From the NCBI GenBank assembly GCA_963800975.1, contig CAWDDB010000013.1:186001-250000 (forward strand): 64,000 bases of DNA. Reading direction: 5' to 3'. The notes beneath the pieces were generated by a model that worked only from the letters and a program-made list of their open reading frames with translations, made no database searches and was not told the DNA's origin. A program made the position numbers and the translations under genes. This DNA is from JALYGY01 sp963800975. GTDB lineage: Bacteria > Actinomycetota > Rubrobacteria > Rubrobacterales > Rubrobacteraceae. Of the stretch, positions 1 through 8,904 are shown piece by piece. How positions within the stretch are numbered: the stretch's first letter is position 1; the number at the start of each line of letters is the position of its first letter.

Positions 1-1474
1 CTACGAACGGCGCGGCCGACGCGATCGCCACCGATTGCAGGGCGGTTATCGCGGCGTCGACCGAGCCCTGGATCTTACCGGCCAGCAAGCAGATCGCTGC
101 GGCCGCACCCGTGAAGACGCCCCAGACGATGACGGTCCAAGCCTTTGGGTGTAGGTGACCCCTGGAAGAGAGCATACCCATCACCATCGAGGCCGCGTCG
201 GCCCCGCTGACGAAGAACAGCGCGACCAGGATAACCGCTATGCCGGCCATCAACGGGAAGAGCGGGTACTGCTCTAGGACGGCGAACAGCGCCGCCGGCT
301 GGCTCTCGGCCACGGCGTCCGCGATGTTCGCCGTACCCGAAAGCTGCAGGTCTATGGCAGCGCCGCCGAGGACGGCGAACCAAACGAAGCTGACCACGCT
401 CGGGGCCAGAATCACGCCGAAGACGAACTCGCGGATGGTGCGTCCCCTGGAGATGCGGGCGATGAAGGTGCCGACGAACGGCGCCCAGCTTATCCACCAC
501 GCCCAGTAGAACACGGTCCAGCCGGAGACGAACTCGCTGTCGCTGAAGGCGCCCGAGCGGAAGCTCATCGGGATCAGGTTGGCCAGGTAGCCGCCGGTCG
601 ACTCGACGAGGGTGTTGAGTATGAACACCGTGGGTCCAAGCAGGAATACGAACAGAAGCAGGAACACGAACAAAACCATGTTGGTGTTGGCGATCCACTG
701 GATACCGCGGTGCACCCCGCTGATCGCCGACAAGATGAAGGCCGCTGTGAGGATGGCGATGACCACGATCGCGATCCCGACCGCATCCCGACCGCCGACC
801 CCGAACAACACGTCCAGCCCCTCGTTGATCTGCAGGGCGCCGAGCCCGAGCGAGGTGGCGGAGCCGAAAAGGGTGGCGAAGATCGCCAGGATGTCTATGG
901 ACTTGCCGATCGGACCATATACCCTGTCGCCCAGAAGTGGGTAGAACGCCGAGCTGATCAGGTTGGGCATTCCCTTGCGGAAGGTGAAGTACGCGAGGGC
1001 CAGACCCATGATCGCGTAGATCGCCCACGGGTGAAAAGCCCAGTGGAAGTAGGTGTACTCCATCGCAACCTGGGCTCCGGCCCTCGTGTTGGGTTCGGCC
1101 ACACCGTTTGGGGGAGCGCCCATGTGGGTCATGGGCTCGGCCACACCGAAGAACATCAAGCCTATCCCCATCCCGGCGCTGAACATCATCGCTACCCACG
1201 AGACGGTGCTGAACTCCGGCTGCTCGTCCTGCCCGCCAAGTCTGACCTTGCCGTACCGGGAGAAAGCCAGGTAGATCGAGAACGCCAGGAAGCCGAAGGA
1301 CGCTACGATGAACATCCAGCCGAAGTTGGGAACGAGAAAGCTCCACAAGACCGCGTCGAAGACGGCGGCAAGGCTGTCCGTGAAGAATATCCCCCATGCC
1401 ACGAATACCGCCGAAATGCCAGCAGCCACCCAGAATACAGTTGGATCTAACCCCGGACTGTCTTGCCTCTGCAT
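1..1474 (-). CDS. BCCT-family betaine/carnitine/choline-type transporter (3' end outside window)
   Basis: Secondary transporter of the BCCT family, which imports trimethylammonium compounds such as glycine betaine or carnitine, or the sulfonium analogue DMSP, across the inner membrane. The visible 491 residues start MQRQDSPG and contain the family glycine motif SAGMGIGLMFFG, the Trp-rich stretch FYWAWWISWAPFVGTFIARIS, and FFVSGADAASMVMG, with regularly spaced hydrophobic segments. ATG at 1474 is preceded by AAGGAG. The C-terminus runs past position 1. It is divergent from the dimethylglycine oxidase operon, so it probably supplies that pathway; the exact substrate cannot be read from sequence. 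Confidence 0.93.
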   Translation of the reverse strand, partial: MQRQDSPGLDPTVFWVAAGISAVFVAWGIFFTDSLAAVFDAVLWSFLVPNFGWMFIVASFGFLAFSIYLAFSRYGKVRLGGQDEQPEFSTVSWVAMMFSAGMGIGLMFFGVAEPMTHMGAPPNGVAEPNTRAGAQVAMEYTYFHWAFHPWAIYAIMGLALAYFTFRKGMPNLISSAFYPLLGDRVYGPIGKSIDILAIFATLFGSATSLGLGALQINEGLDVLFGVGGRDAVGIAIVVIAILTAAFILSAISGVHRGIQWIANTNMVLFVFLLLFVFLLGPTVFILNTLVESTGGYLANLIPMSFRSGAFSDSEFVSGWTVFYWAWWISWAPFVGTFIARISRGRTIREFVFGVILAPSVVSFVWFAVLGGAAIDLQLSGTANIADAVAESQPAALFAVLEQYPLFPLMAGIAVILVALFFVSGADAASMVMGMLSSRGHLHPKAWTVIVWGVFTGAAAAICLLAGKIQGSVDAAITALQSVAIASAAPFV

Positions 1475-1875
1475 CTAGCTATTCTCCTTCCCGCTCCCGC
1501 TTCCGGATGATCAAATCCCCATACTACATGCGTCCGGAAGTAATGCGAATATCGTACCGAATAGCGCAACACGTTTCAACTCCGGGCGACCTCTCTTGGC
1601 GGGTCCGACGCCACGGTCCGAGCCCGAACGGTACCGGGTAGCGCCGCGACGCGGGGCACGTCGAGCCGGCCTCGGATCCGGGCCCTCCCGTCCAACACGA
1701 GCAAGCTCTTGACTCGTATGGGAGCGTGTGTTAGTAGTTCCGTATACAGAACGTCGTTGCGTTATACGCAACGACGCGGGGACGAGATTCCACTGGCAGA
1801 AGAGGACGGCGGGTTCCCGCCGGAACGGGGTGGGTTCTCTCTTGGCCGTGTGTAGCGTGTAGAGGGCTAGCTTTT
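1475..1875. promoter_or_regulatory. Divergent promoter region of the betaine/C1 locus with tandem palindromes
   Basis: There is no gene between the BCCT gene and the oxidase. Two palindromes lie side by side. GTTCCGTATACAGAAC (1737-1752) is symmetrical apart from one base pair. CGTCGTTGCGT / ACGCAACGACG (1752-1762 and 1766-1776) is a perfect 11-bp inverted repeat around TAT. A possible -35 TTGACT is at 1709-1714, with a weak -10 near 1731-1736. No T-run follows, so an operator is more likely than a terminator. The regulator is unknown. Confidence 0.55.
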
Positions 1876-4323
1876 ATGGATGGCAGGGCAAGCGTGGTGG
1901 TCGTCGGGGCCGGCATCGTTGGCTGCGGCGCGGCGGAGCACCTGACGAGGCTTGGCTGGCGGGGTGTGGTGGTCCTGGATCAGGGGCCCCTCTTCGAGGC
2001 GGGCGGCTCGACCTCGCACGCGCCCGGGCTCGTCTTCCAGACAAACCCTTCGAGGACGATGACGCGGCTTGCAAGCTACGGCGTGGAGCGTTACTCGGAG
2101 CTAGAGCTTGACGGGAAACCGTGTTTCTACGCGGTTGGCGGACTGGAGGTCGCGGCCACCCCGGAACGGCTCAAGGACCTCGCGCGCAGGCACGGGCTGG
2201 CGAGCTCGTGGGGCGTCGAGTCGTACCTGCTCTCGCCCGAGGAGTGCGTCGAGAAGAGCCCGCTTCTGGACCCGGCCAGGATCCACGGCGGCTTCTACGT
2301 GCCCTCCGACGGCATCGCGAAGGGGGTGCGGATCTCCGAGGCGATGGCGCGGGAGGCCGAAGCGCGCGGGGCGAGGTTCTACGGCGAGACCGAGGTGACG
2401 GGTATAGAGGTCGAGCGAGGGCGCGTAAGGGCGGTCGAGACCTCGCGGGGCCGCATCGAGACCGAGAACGTCCTCAGCTGCGCCGGGATGTGGGGACCCA
2501 GGATCGGCCGGATGGCTGGCGCCTTCGTTCCTCTCCTCACACCGATGCAGCACCAGTACGCCCTGACCACGCCGGTCCCCGGGTTGGAGCCTGTCTCCGA
2601 GGAGTCCGACCACGTCATCCTCAGGCACCAGGACCACTCGATGTACTTCAGGCAGGTAGGCGAGCGGTACGGGATCGGCTCCTACAGCCACCGCTCGATG
2701 CCGGTCTCTCCGGACGAGATCCCGCGCCGCTTCGGGCCTGATGGCGAGATGCCGTCGATCATGGACTTCACCCCGGAGGACTTCGAGGGACCGTGGGAGG
2801 AGACTAGAAGGCTCCTGCCCGCGCTGCGAGAGACCGGGATAGAGCGGGGAATAAACGGGCTCTTCTCGTTCACGCCGGATGGGGGATCTTTGCTCGGCCA
2901 GTCGAGGGAGGTGCGGGGTTTCTGGATGGCCGAGGCCGTCTGGGTCACGCACGCGGCCGGCGCGGCCAGGATGATAGCCGAATGGATGACCGACGGCGCC
3001 CCGAGCATCGACCCGAGCGGGCTCGACGTCCACCGCTTCGACGAGTACCAGAGGAGCCCCTCCTACGTGCTGGCCCGCAGCTCCCAGTCCTTCCAGGAGG
3101 TCTACGACGTCATCCACCCCCAGCAGCCGATGGATGATCCACGTCCCCTGCGGACGAGCCCGTTCTACCCGCGCCAGAGGGAGCTCGGGGCCTACTTCCT
3201 GGAGGCGTCCGGCTGGGAGCGGCCGCAGTGGTACGGGGCCAACGACTCGCTGCTCGCAGGGTACGACGTCCCGGAGATAGAGGAGTGGGCCGGGCGCTAC
3301 TGGTCGCCCATCGTCGGGGCCGAGCACCTCGCCACCCGCGAGGGCGGCGCCCTCTTCGAATTGGCCTCGCTCAAGAAGGCCGAGGTCGAAGGGCCAGGCG
3401 CCCTGGACTTCCTCCAGAAGCTAAACACCAACCAGCTAGACAAGCCCATCGGCAGCGTTACCTACACGCTCATGCTCGACGAGAAAGCGGGCATCAGAAG
3501 CGACATCACGGTCGCGAGGCTCGGGGAGAACAACTTCCAGCTCGGCCTGAACGGGCCGCGGGATATCGAGTGGATGGAACGTCACCTGCCAGGCGACGGC
3601 TCCGTGCAGGTGCGGGACATAAGCGGCGGCACTTGCTGCGTCGGGGTCTGGGGACCGCAAGCGCGCGAGCTCGTGCAATCCTTGAGCCTAGACGACCTCT
3701 CGAACGAGGCATTCGGGTTCTTCAAGGCCAGGCGCATCTACGTCGGCGAGGTGCCGGTGGTGGCCTTGCGAGTCTCCTACGTCGGCGAGCTCGGCTGGGA
3801 GCTCTACGCCACGGCCGACCTCGGTCTCAGGCTGTGGGATCTGCTGCATGGGGCCGGGCAGCCGATCGGCGTGATCCCCGCCGGTCGAGGCGCATTCAAC
3901 GGTCTCAGGCTGGAGAAGGGCTACAGATCGTGGGGGGCCGACATGACCACAGAGCACGACCCCTACGAGGCGGGCCTGGGCTTCGCCGTAAAGCCAGATA
4001 AGGGCGACTTTGTCGGCAGGGAGGCGCTGCTGAGGCGCAAGGAGGCAGGCCCGCGCCGCAGGCTCTCGTGCCTCCTTCTAGACGACCCGCAGGTGGTGGT
4101 CATGGGCGGCGAGCCGGTCTATCACGGGGCCGGAGTGGTCGGCTACGTCACGAGCGCGGCATACGGGTATTCGATCGGGCAGAGCATAGCCTACGCCTGG
4201 CTGCCACCCGAGCTCTCGGACGTGGACGCGCAGGTCGGGATCGAGTATTTCGGCGAGCGACACGGCGCGGCGGTCGCAGAGGAGCCGCTCTTCGACCCGG
4301 CCATGAAGCGGATGCGGGGCTGA
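1876..4323 (+). CDS. Dimethylglycine oxidase/dehydrogenase (FAD domain + folate-binding GcvT domain)
   Basis: Flavoprotein that oxidatively removes a methyl group from N,N-dimethylglycine, giving sarcosine, and passes the C1 unit to tetrahydrofolate as 5,10-methylene-THF. The 815 residues match the length of Arthrobacter-type dimethylglycine oxidase. The N-terminal half is a DAO-type FAD domain: GAGIVGCGAA at residues 11-20, then GGSTSHAPG, whose His48 corresponds to the flavin-attachment His of dimethylglycine dehydrogenases. The C-terminal half, from about residue 430, is a GcvT/aminomethyltransferase domain with TYTLMLD, RSDITVARL and SYVGELGWELY. ATG 1876 has an AGAGGG Shine-Dalgarno. First gene of the C1 operon. 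Oxidase versus dehydrogenase cannot be decided from sequence alone. Confidence 0.93.
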   Translation: MDGRASVVVVGAGIVGCGAAEHLTRLGWRGVVVLDQGPLFEAGGSTSHAPGLVFQTNPSRTMTRLASYGVERYSELELDGKPCFYAVGGLEVAATPERLKDLARRHGLASSWGVESYLLSPEECVEKSPLLDPARIHGGFYVPSDGIAKGVRISEAMAREAEARGARFYGETEVTGIEVERGRVRAVETSRGRIETENVLSCAGMWGPRIGRMAGAFVPLLTPMQHQYALTTPVPGLEPVSEESDHVILRHQDHSMYFRQVGERYGIGSYSHRSMPVSPDEIPRRFGPDGEMPSIMDFTPEDFEGPWEETRRLLPALRETGIERGINGLFSFTPDGGSLLGQSREVRGFWMAEAVWVTHAAGAARMIAEWMTDGAPSIDPSGLDVHRFDEYQRSPSYVLARSSQSFQEVYDVIHPQQPMDDPRPLRTSPFYPRQRELGAYFLEASGWERPQWYGANDSLLAGYDVPEIEEWAGRYWSPIVGAEHLATREGGALFELASLKKAEVEGPGALDFLQKLNTNQLDKPIGSVTYTLMLDEKAGIRSDITVARLGENNFQLGLNGPRDIEWMERHLPGDGSVQVRDISGGTCCVGVWGPQARELVQSLSLDDLSNEAFGFFKARRIYVGEVPVVALRVSYVGELGWELYATADLGLRLWDLLHGAGQPIGVIPAGRGAFNGLRLEKGYRSWGADMTTEHDPYEAGLGFAVKPDKGDFVGREALLRRKEAGPRRRLSCLLLDDPQVVVMGGEPVYHGAGVVGYVTSAAYGYSIGQSIAYAWLPPELSDVDAQVGIEYFGERHGAAVAEEPLFDPAMKRMRG

Positions 4324-4390
4324 GGTGGAGGGTTGGCGCCGACGGGGGGAGGGTGCGACGAAGTAGCCCCGGTCTGAAGGACATGGAACC

Positions 4391-4416
4391 CGTCCGCGGA
4401 GCAGCAACCGCGGACG
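4391..4416. other. Intra-operon hairpin
   Basis: A perfect 9-bp inverted repeat, CGTCCGCGG (4391-4399) and CCGCGGACG (4408-4416), around an 8-base loop lies in the 117-bp gap between the oxidase and the next operon gene. This is the only sizeable gap in an operon whose other junctions overlap by 4 bases. No T-run follows. It may be an mRNA processing or stability element, or a leaky attenuator. Confidence 0.4.
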
Positions 4417-4440
4417 AAACGGAGAGGAGAGACCCACACG

Positions 4441-5679
4441 ATGGCGGTAAACGATAACCCGGGTATCCTGCAGTACACCAGGATCTTCAAGTCCCCATAT
4501 TTCTACGGCTCGCGCCGGCACGGGGTGCAGAAGTACAGCGTCTACAACCACCACTACCACCCGCGCTACTACAGGGACCCCGTCGAGGAGTACTGGCAGC
4601 TCCTCGAGGGCGTCACCCTCTGGGACGTGGGCGGGGCCGAGCGTCAGGTCGAGATCACCGGCCCCGACGCCTTCGAGTTCACGAACATGCTCACGCCGCG
4701 CGACCTGAACAAGTGCAACATCGAGCAGTGCAAGTACGCGTTCATCACCAACGCACAGGGCGGCATCATCAACGACCCCGTGCTTCTCAGGCTCGACGAG
4801 AACCACTTCTGGCTCTCCCTGGCCGACAGCGACGTGCTGCTCTGGGCGCAGGGCCTCGCCTACAACGCCGGGATGGACGTGGAGATCCGGGAGCCCGACG
4901 TGGGGCCGATGCAGGTCCAGGGTCCCAGGTCCAAGGAGGTCATGACCGACCTCTTCGGCGAGGACATACTGGAGGTTCCCTACTATTACATGGTCCACAG
5001 GGAGCTCGACGGGATGGAGCTCGTCATCTCCAGGACCGGCTACTCGGGCGAGCTAGGCTACGAGCTCTACCTCAAGAACGCCAGCCGCGACGGCCTGAAG
5101 CTCTGGGATCGCGTGCTGCAGGCCGGCGAGCCGCACGGGATGTCCCCGATAGGTCCCTGCCACATCCGCAGGATCGAGGGCGGCATCCTCGCCCTTGGCT
5201 GCGACATGTGGTACGACACCAACCCCTACGAGGTGGGTTACGGCTACAAGTGGATGGTCGAGCTCGAGCAGGAGCAGGACTTCATAGGCAGGGAGGCCCT
5301 GAGGAAGGTCAGCGAGGAGGGCGTCGACCGCAAGCTGGTCGGCGTAGAGATCGGGGGCGGCAACCTCGGCTCCTACAACGACGGCTCGATGATCGACTAC
5401 TTCCCGGTCTTCAAGGACGGCGAGCGGGTCGGCAAGGTCACCTCGGGTTGCTACTCGCCGCGCCTGGAGAAGAACATCGGGTTCGCCATGGTGCCGGTCG
5501 AGCACAGCGAGATCGGAGTGGAGCTCGAGGTCGAGCGCCCGGAGGAGACGGTATCCGCCGTCGTGGCCGACAGGGTATTCTTCGACCCGAGCACGCCGAG
5601 CAGAAGCTGGAGGCCAGTAGCGCCGGCTAGGGAACCGGCGCAGGTAGAGCGTCCGCGTCCAAGGGACGGAAGTCCATGA
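4441..5679 (+). CDS. DmdA/GcvT-like folate-dependent methyltransferase
   Basis: A 412-residue member of the aminomethyltransferase (GcvT) superfamily. It resembles the DMSP-demethylase (DmdA) branch more than true glycine-cleavage T protein: SPYFYGSRRHGVQKYSVYN near the N-terminus, an LTPRDLNKC segment, GGIINDPVLLRL, SRTGYSGELGYELY and HIRRIEGGILALGCDM are all of that style. Such enzymes move a methyl or C1 group from a sulfonium or amine to THF; DmdA itself yields 5-methyl-THF. The next gene is MetF-like, which would be needed to oxidise 5-methyl-THF. ATG 4441 follows GGAGAGGAGA. Its 3' end overlaps the MetF-like gene (ATGA). The substrate is an inference: glycine betaine, DMSP or a methylated glycine. 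Confidence 0.8.
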   Translation: MAVNDNPGILQYTRIFKSPYFYGSRRHGVQKYSVYNHHYHPRYYRDPVEEYWQLLEGVTLWDVGGAERQVEITGPDAFEFTNMLTPRDLNKCNIEQCKYAFITNAQGGIINDPVLLRLDENHFWLSLADSDVLLWAQGLAYNAGMDVEIREPDVGPMQVQGPRSKEVMTDLFGEDILEVPYYYMVHRELDGMELVISRTGYSGELGYELYLKNASRDGLKLWDRVLQAGEPHGMSPIGPCHIRRIEGGILALGCDMWYDTNPYEVGYGYKWMVELEQEQDFIGREALRKVSEEGVDRKLVGVEIGGGNLGSYNDGSMIDYFPVFKDGERVGKVTSGCYSPRLEKNIGFAMVPVEHSEIGVELEVERPEETVSAVVADRVFFDPSTPSRSWRPVAPAREPAQVERPRPRDGSP

Positions 5680-6548
5680 GCAAGACCGGCAAGAAACGGG
5701 GGACGGGCGACACGCTGGCCGATGCCCTGCGAAGTCCCAGGTACGAGGTGATACCGCTGGCTGGCGTGGAGGAGGCGGTCGCGGAGCACGTGCCGAGGAG
5801 CATCAAGCTCACCGTGACCGCGTCTCCCAAGAAGGGCATAGACGAGACTTTGGGGCTCGCCGGGAGGCTGTCCGGGCTGGGATACGAGGTGACGCCGCAC
5901 CTCTCGGCGCGGCTCGTGCGCGACGAGGCGCACCTCGAGGACATCCTGGGCCGGCTGCGGGAGATCGGCGTCAAGGACGCGTTCGTCATCGCGGGCGACG
6001 CTCCCCAGCCCGCGGGAGACTTCGAAGGCGCGGCCGCGCTGCTCGAGGCGATGGCCGGGATCGGGCACGACCTCGACGAGGTAGGCATCAGCGGCTACCC
6101 CGAGAGCCACCCCCTGATCAGCGACGAGACCACCATCCAGGCGATGTACGACAAGGCGCCCTACGCCACCTACATCGTCAGCCAGATCTGCTTCGACCCC
6201 GCGGTGACAGCCCGGTGGATCCGCCGCGTCCGGGACCGGGGCGTGGAGCTGCCCATCTACATCGGCGTGCCCGGCGTCGTGAGCGTGACCAAGCTCATGC
6301 GGATCTCCGGTAGCATCGGTCTCGGCGCCTCGGCGCGGTTCCTCAAGAAATACGGCAGCAGGTTCTCCCGGTTGCTGCTGCCTGGCCGCTACCGCCCCGA
6401 CCGCCTGATCGAGGACCTGGCCCCTTGCGTGGCGGACCCGCAGAGCGACGTTCGTGGCTTCCACGTCTACACCTTCAACGAGATAGGGGAGACGGAGGCC
6501 TGGCGGCGCAGTAAGCTGGACGACCTACCCAGAGGAGTTCCCGCATGA
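5676..6548 (+). CDS. Methylenetetrahydrofolate reductase-like protein
   Basis: A 290-residue TIM-barrel flavoprotein of the MetF family, interconverting 5-methyl-THF and 5,10-methylene-THF. Visible family traits are the N-terminal strand LTVTASPKKGIDETLGLAGRL, the FAD/folate segment DAFVIAGDAPQPAGDF, GISGYPESHPLI, and YIVSQICFDP followed by YIGVPGVVS. Expected canonical length is about 290-300. The start overlaps the upstream stop (ATGA) and the stop overlaps the ligase start (ATGA), so translation is coupled. In this operon the enzyme probably works in the oxidising direction to feed methyl groups into methylene-THF. That direction is an inference from context. Confidence 0.9.
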   Translation: MSKTGKKRGTGDTLADALRSPRYEVIPLAGVEEAVAEHVPRSIKLTVTASPKKGIDETLGLAGRLSGLGYEVTPHLSARLVRDEAHLEDILGRLREIGVKDAFVIAGDAPQPAGDFEGAAALLEAMAGIGHDLDEVGISGYPESHPLISDETTIQAMYDKAPYATYIVSQICFDPAVTARWIRRVRDRGVELPIYIGVPGVVSVTKLMRISGSIGLGASARFLKKYGSRFSRLLLPGRYRPDRLIEDLAPCVADPQSDVRGFHVYTFNEIGETEAWRRSKLDDLPRGVPA

Positions 6549-8257
6549 TCCACCCGACCGAGATCCCGAACGACCTCGAGATAGCCCGCGGGGCGAGGCT
6601 GAAGCCGCTGCCCGACGTGGCAGAAGAGATGGGCATAGGGGAGCACCTGCTGGAGCCGTACGGCTCCAACGTGGCCAAGATAAAGCTCGGGGCGATCGAG
6701 GAGCTCTCCGACAGGCCGCGGGCCAAGTACGTGGTCGTCTCGGCGATAACCCCCACGCCACTGGGCGAGGGCAAGACGACGACCACCGTGGGGCTGGGGC
6801 AGGCCTTCAAGCACATCGGCAAGAGCGCCACGGTCGCCATCAGGCAGCCGGCGATGGGCCCGACGTTCGGGATCAAGGGCGGCGCGGCCGGGGGCGGCTA
6901 CAGCCAGGTCGTGCCGATGGAGCTGCTGAACCTTCACCTGACCGGCGACACGCACGCGGTGACGGCGGCGCACAACCTGCTCGCCGCCATGCTGGACAAC
7001 CACGTCCATCAGAACGACGATTTCTTCCACGTCGACCGTCACAGCATAACCTGGAGACGCGTCCTGGACGTGAACGACAGGGCGCTCAGGAACATCATCG
7101 TCGGGCTCGGGTCGCGCGCGGACGGTGTCCCCCGCGAGACCGGCTTCGACATCACGGCGGCCTCCGAGGTGATGGCGATCCTGGCGCTCGCGACCTCGCT
7201 CGGGGACCTCAGGGAACGGCTGGGGAGGATCGTGATCGGCAACAACACGGAAGGGGAGCCGATCACCGCCGAGGACCTCAAGGCCGCCGGCGCCATGGCC
7301 GTGATCCTGAAAGAGGCCATAAAGCCAAACCTGATGCAGACCCTGGAGAACACGCCCGTGCTCGTCCACGCGGGGCCTTTCGGCAACATCGCGACCGGCA
7401 ACTCCTCCGTCGTGGCCGACCGGATCGGGATCAAGGGCGGAGACTTCCTCATCACCGAAGCGGGCTTCGGGGCGGACATGGGGGCGGAGCGCTTCTTCAA
7501 CATCAAGTGCCGCTACTCTGGCCTGCAGGCCGACGCGGCGGTGCTCGTCGCCACCGTGCGCGCGCTCAAGGCGCACTCGGGACGGTTCAAGATCGTCGCG
7601 GGGAAGCCTCTCCCGCCTGAGCTGCTGCAGGAAAACCCCGACGATGTCCTCGCCGGCGCCCCTAACCTCAGGAAGCAGATCGAGAATATCAGGCTGCATG
7701 GCGTCTCTCCCGTGGTCGCCATCAACGCCTTCCCGACGGACCACGCCTCGGAGCACGCCGCCATCCGCGAGATCGCCGAAGGCATGGGCGCCCGGGTCGC
7801 CGTGTGTAATCACTTCACCGAGGGCGGCGCCGGTGCCACGGAGCTGGCCGAGGCGGTGGCGGAGGCAGCCGAGGAACCCTCCTCGTTCCGGTTCCTCTAC
7901 CCCGAGGAGGCGAGCCTGAGGGAGAAGATCGAGACGATCGCCACGAAAGTGTACGGGGCAGACGGCGTGGCGTACGACATGGGGGCTTCCAAGCAGCTCG
8001 ACTCTTACGAAAGAAACGGCTTCGGGAGGCTTCCCGTGTGCATGGCCAAGACGCACCTCTCTATATCCTCCGACCCGACGCTCTCGGGGGCGCCCACCGG
8101 CTGGACGCTGCCGGTGCGCGAGGTGCGCGCCTCGGTGGGAGCCGGCTTTATCTACCCCCTCTGCGGCGAGATGAGGACGATGCCTGGCCTCAGCTCCTCC
8201 CCGGCAGCGACGCGCATAGACATAGACGAGAACGGAGAGGTGGTGGGCCTCTCGTGA
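6545..8257 (+). CDS. fhs: Formate--tetrahydrofolate ligase
   Basis: ATP-dependent 10-formyl-THF synthetase, reversible: formate + THF + ATP to 10-formyl-THF, or the reverse to recover ATP and release formate. The 570 residues are close to the usual 555-560. The N-terminal segment EIPNDLEIARGARLKPL, the P-loop TPLGEGKTTTTVGL (about residues 76-89), RQPAMGPTFGIKGGAAGGG, the HLTGDTHAVTAAHNLLAA helix and the C-terminal PLCGEMRTMPGL are all diagnostic. Overlaps both neighbours by 4 bases. In a demethylation operon it likely runs towards formate release, giving ATP and regenerating THF; this is inference from neighbours. Confidence 0.97.
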   Translation: MIHPTEIPNDLEIARGARLKPLPDVAEEMGIGEHLLEPYGSNVAKIKLGAIEELSDRPRAKYVVVSAITPTPLGEGKTTTTVGLGQAFKHIGKSATVAIRQPAMGPTFGIKGGAAGGGYSQVVPMELLNLHLTGDTHAVTAAHNLLAAMLDNHVHQNDDFFHVDRHSITWRRVLDVNDRALRNIIVGLGSRADGVPRETGFDITAASEVMAILALATSLGDLRERLGRIVIGNNTEGEPITAEDLKAAGAMAVILKEAIKPNLMQTLENTPVLVHAGPFGNIATGNSSVVADRIGIKGGDFLITEAGFGADMGAERFFNIKCRYSGLQADAAVLVATVRALKAHSGRFKIVAGKPLPPELLQENPDDVLAGAPNLRKQIENIRLHGVSPVVAINAFPTDHASEHAAIREIAEGMGARVAVCNHFTEGGAGATELAEAVAEAAEEPSSFRFLYPEEASLREKIETIATKVYGADGVAYDMGASKQLDSYERNGFGRLPVCMAKTHLSISSDPTLSGAPTGWTLPVREVRASVGAGFIYPLCGEMRTMPGLSSSPAATRIDIDENGEVVGLS

Positions 8258-8904
8258 CCGAAAAGGGGCCCGTCCCCGACTACGCCGAGCTACCGCTGGG
8301 CCGCTTTCTGGATTTGGTGGCCTCGCGCGACCCGACCCCGGGCGGGGGCGCGTCGGCGGCCGTTGCCGTTGCCCTCGCCGCAGCCCTCACGGGCATGGCA
8401 GCCCGGTTCTCCAAGGATCACCTCGCCGAAGCCGGAGGGATCGCAGACAGGGCCGAAGAGTTGCGTCGCGAGGTCATGCCACTCGCGCGCGCCGACGCCG
8501 ACGCCTACGGGCGCGTGCTCGACGCATACCGCACCCCGCGTGAGGACGGGGAGGAGAGGTCACTCAAGATCCGGGAGGCCCTGTCGGAGGCCGCCGACGT
8601 GCCGCTTTCCGTCGCTGGGATCGGGGCCGAGGTCGCCGGCGCCTCGGCGCGGCTGGCCGAAGGGGGCAACCCGAACCTGCGCGGCGACGCCGCGACTGCC
8701 GCTGCCCTTGCGGGTGCCGGCGTGCGCGCCGCGGCCACGCTGGTCGAGATCAACATCTCCGCGGGCGGTGCCGACGACGGCAGGCTGGATCGCGCGAGGC
8801 GGCATCTCGCCGCGACCGCAGCCGCACAGGAGGTCATTGAGGGTGCTATCGTAAGCAAAAGCACAATGTCTGCTGGATCCGTGAGTGAAGGGAACGTCCG
8901 ATGA
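8254..8904 (+). CDS. fchA: Methenyl-THF cyclohydrolase / formimino-THF cyclodeaminase family protein
   Basis: A 216-residue helical protein of the FTCD_C family (FchA in clostridia), hydrolysing 5,10-methenyl-THF to 10-formyl-THF. The signature LASRDPTPGGGASAAVAVALAAA is near the N-terminus and GNPNLRGDAATAAALA is in the middle. GTG 8254 overlaps the ligase stop (GTGA); an upstream ATG reading of this frame would overlap the ligase heavily and is not credible. With the ligase it covers methenyl-THF to formate. A methylene-THF dehydrogenase (FolD) is not in the window and must be supplied from elsewhere. Confidence 0.9.
   Translation: MTEKGPVPDYAELPLGRFLDLVASRDPTPGGGASAAVAVALAAALTGMAARFSKDHLAEAGGIADRAEELRREVMPLARADADAYGRVLDAYRTPREDGEERSLKIREALSEAADVPLSVAGIGAEVAGASARLAEGGNPNLRGDAATAAALAGAGVRAAATLVEINISAGGADDGRLDRARRHLAATAAAQEVIEGAIVSKSTMSAGSVSEGNVR

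Noticed and set aside
75..1397. 440-codon Arg-rich minus-strand frame over the first kilobase
   Set aside because: It is a shadow of the BCCT transporter frame; Arg/Gly/His-rich with no family resemblance.
2101..3327. Long antisense frame over the dimethylglycine oxidase gene (and similar antisense frames over fhs at 6467-8056 and cadA at 18917-20329)
   Set aside because: Typical high-GC antisense frames with biased composition and no ribosome sites.
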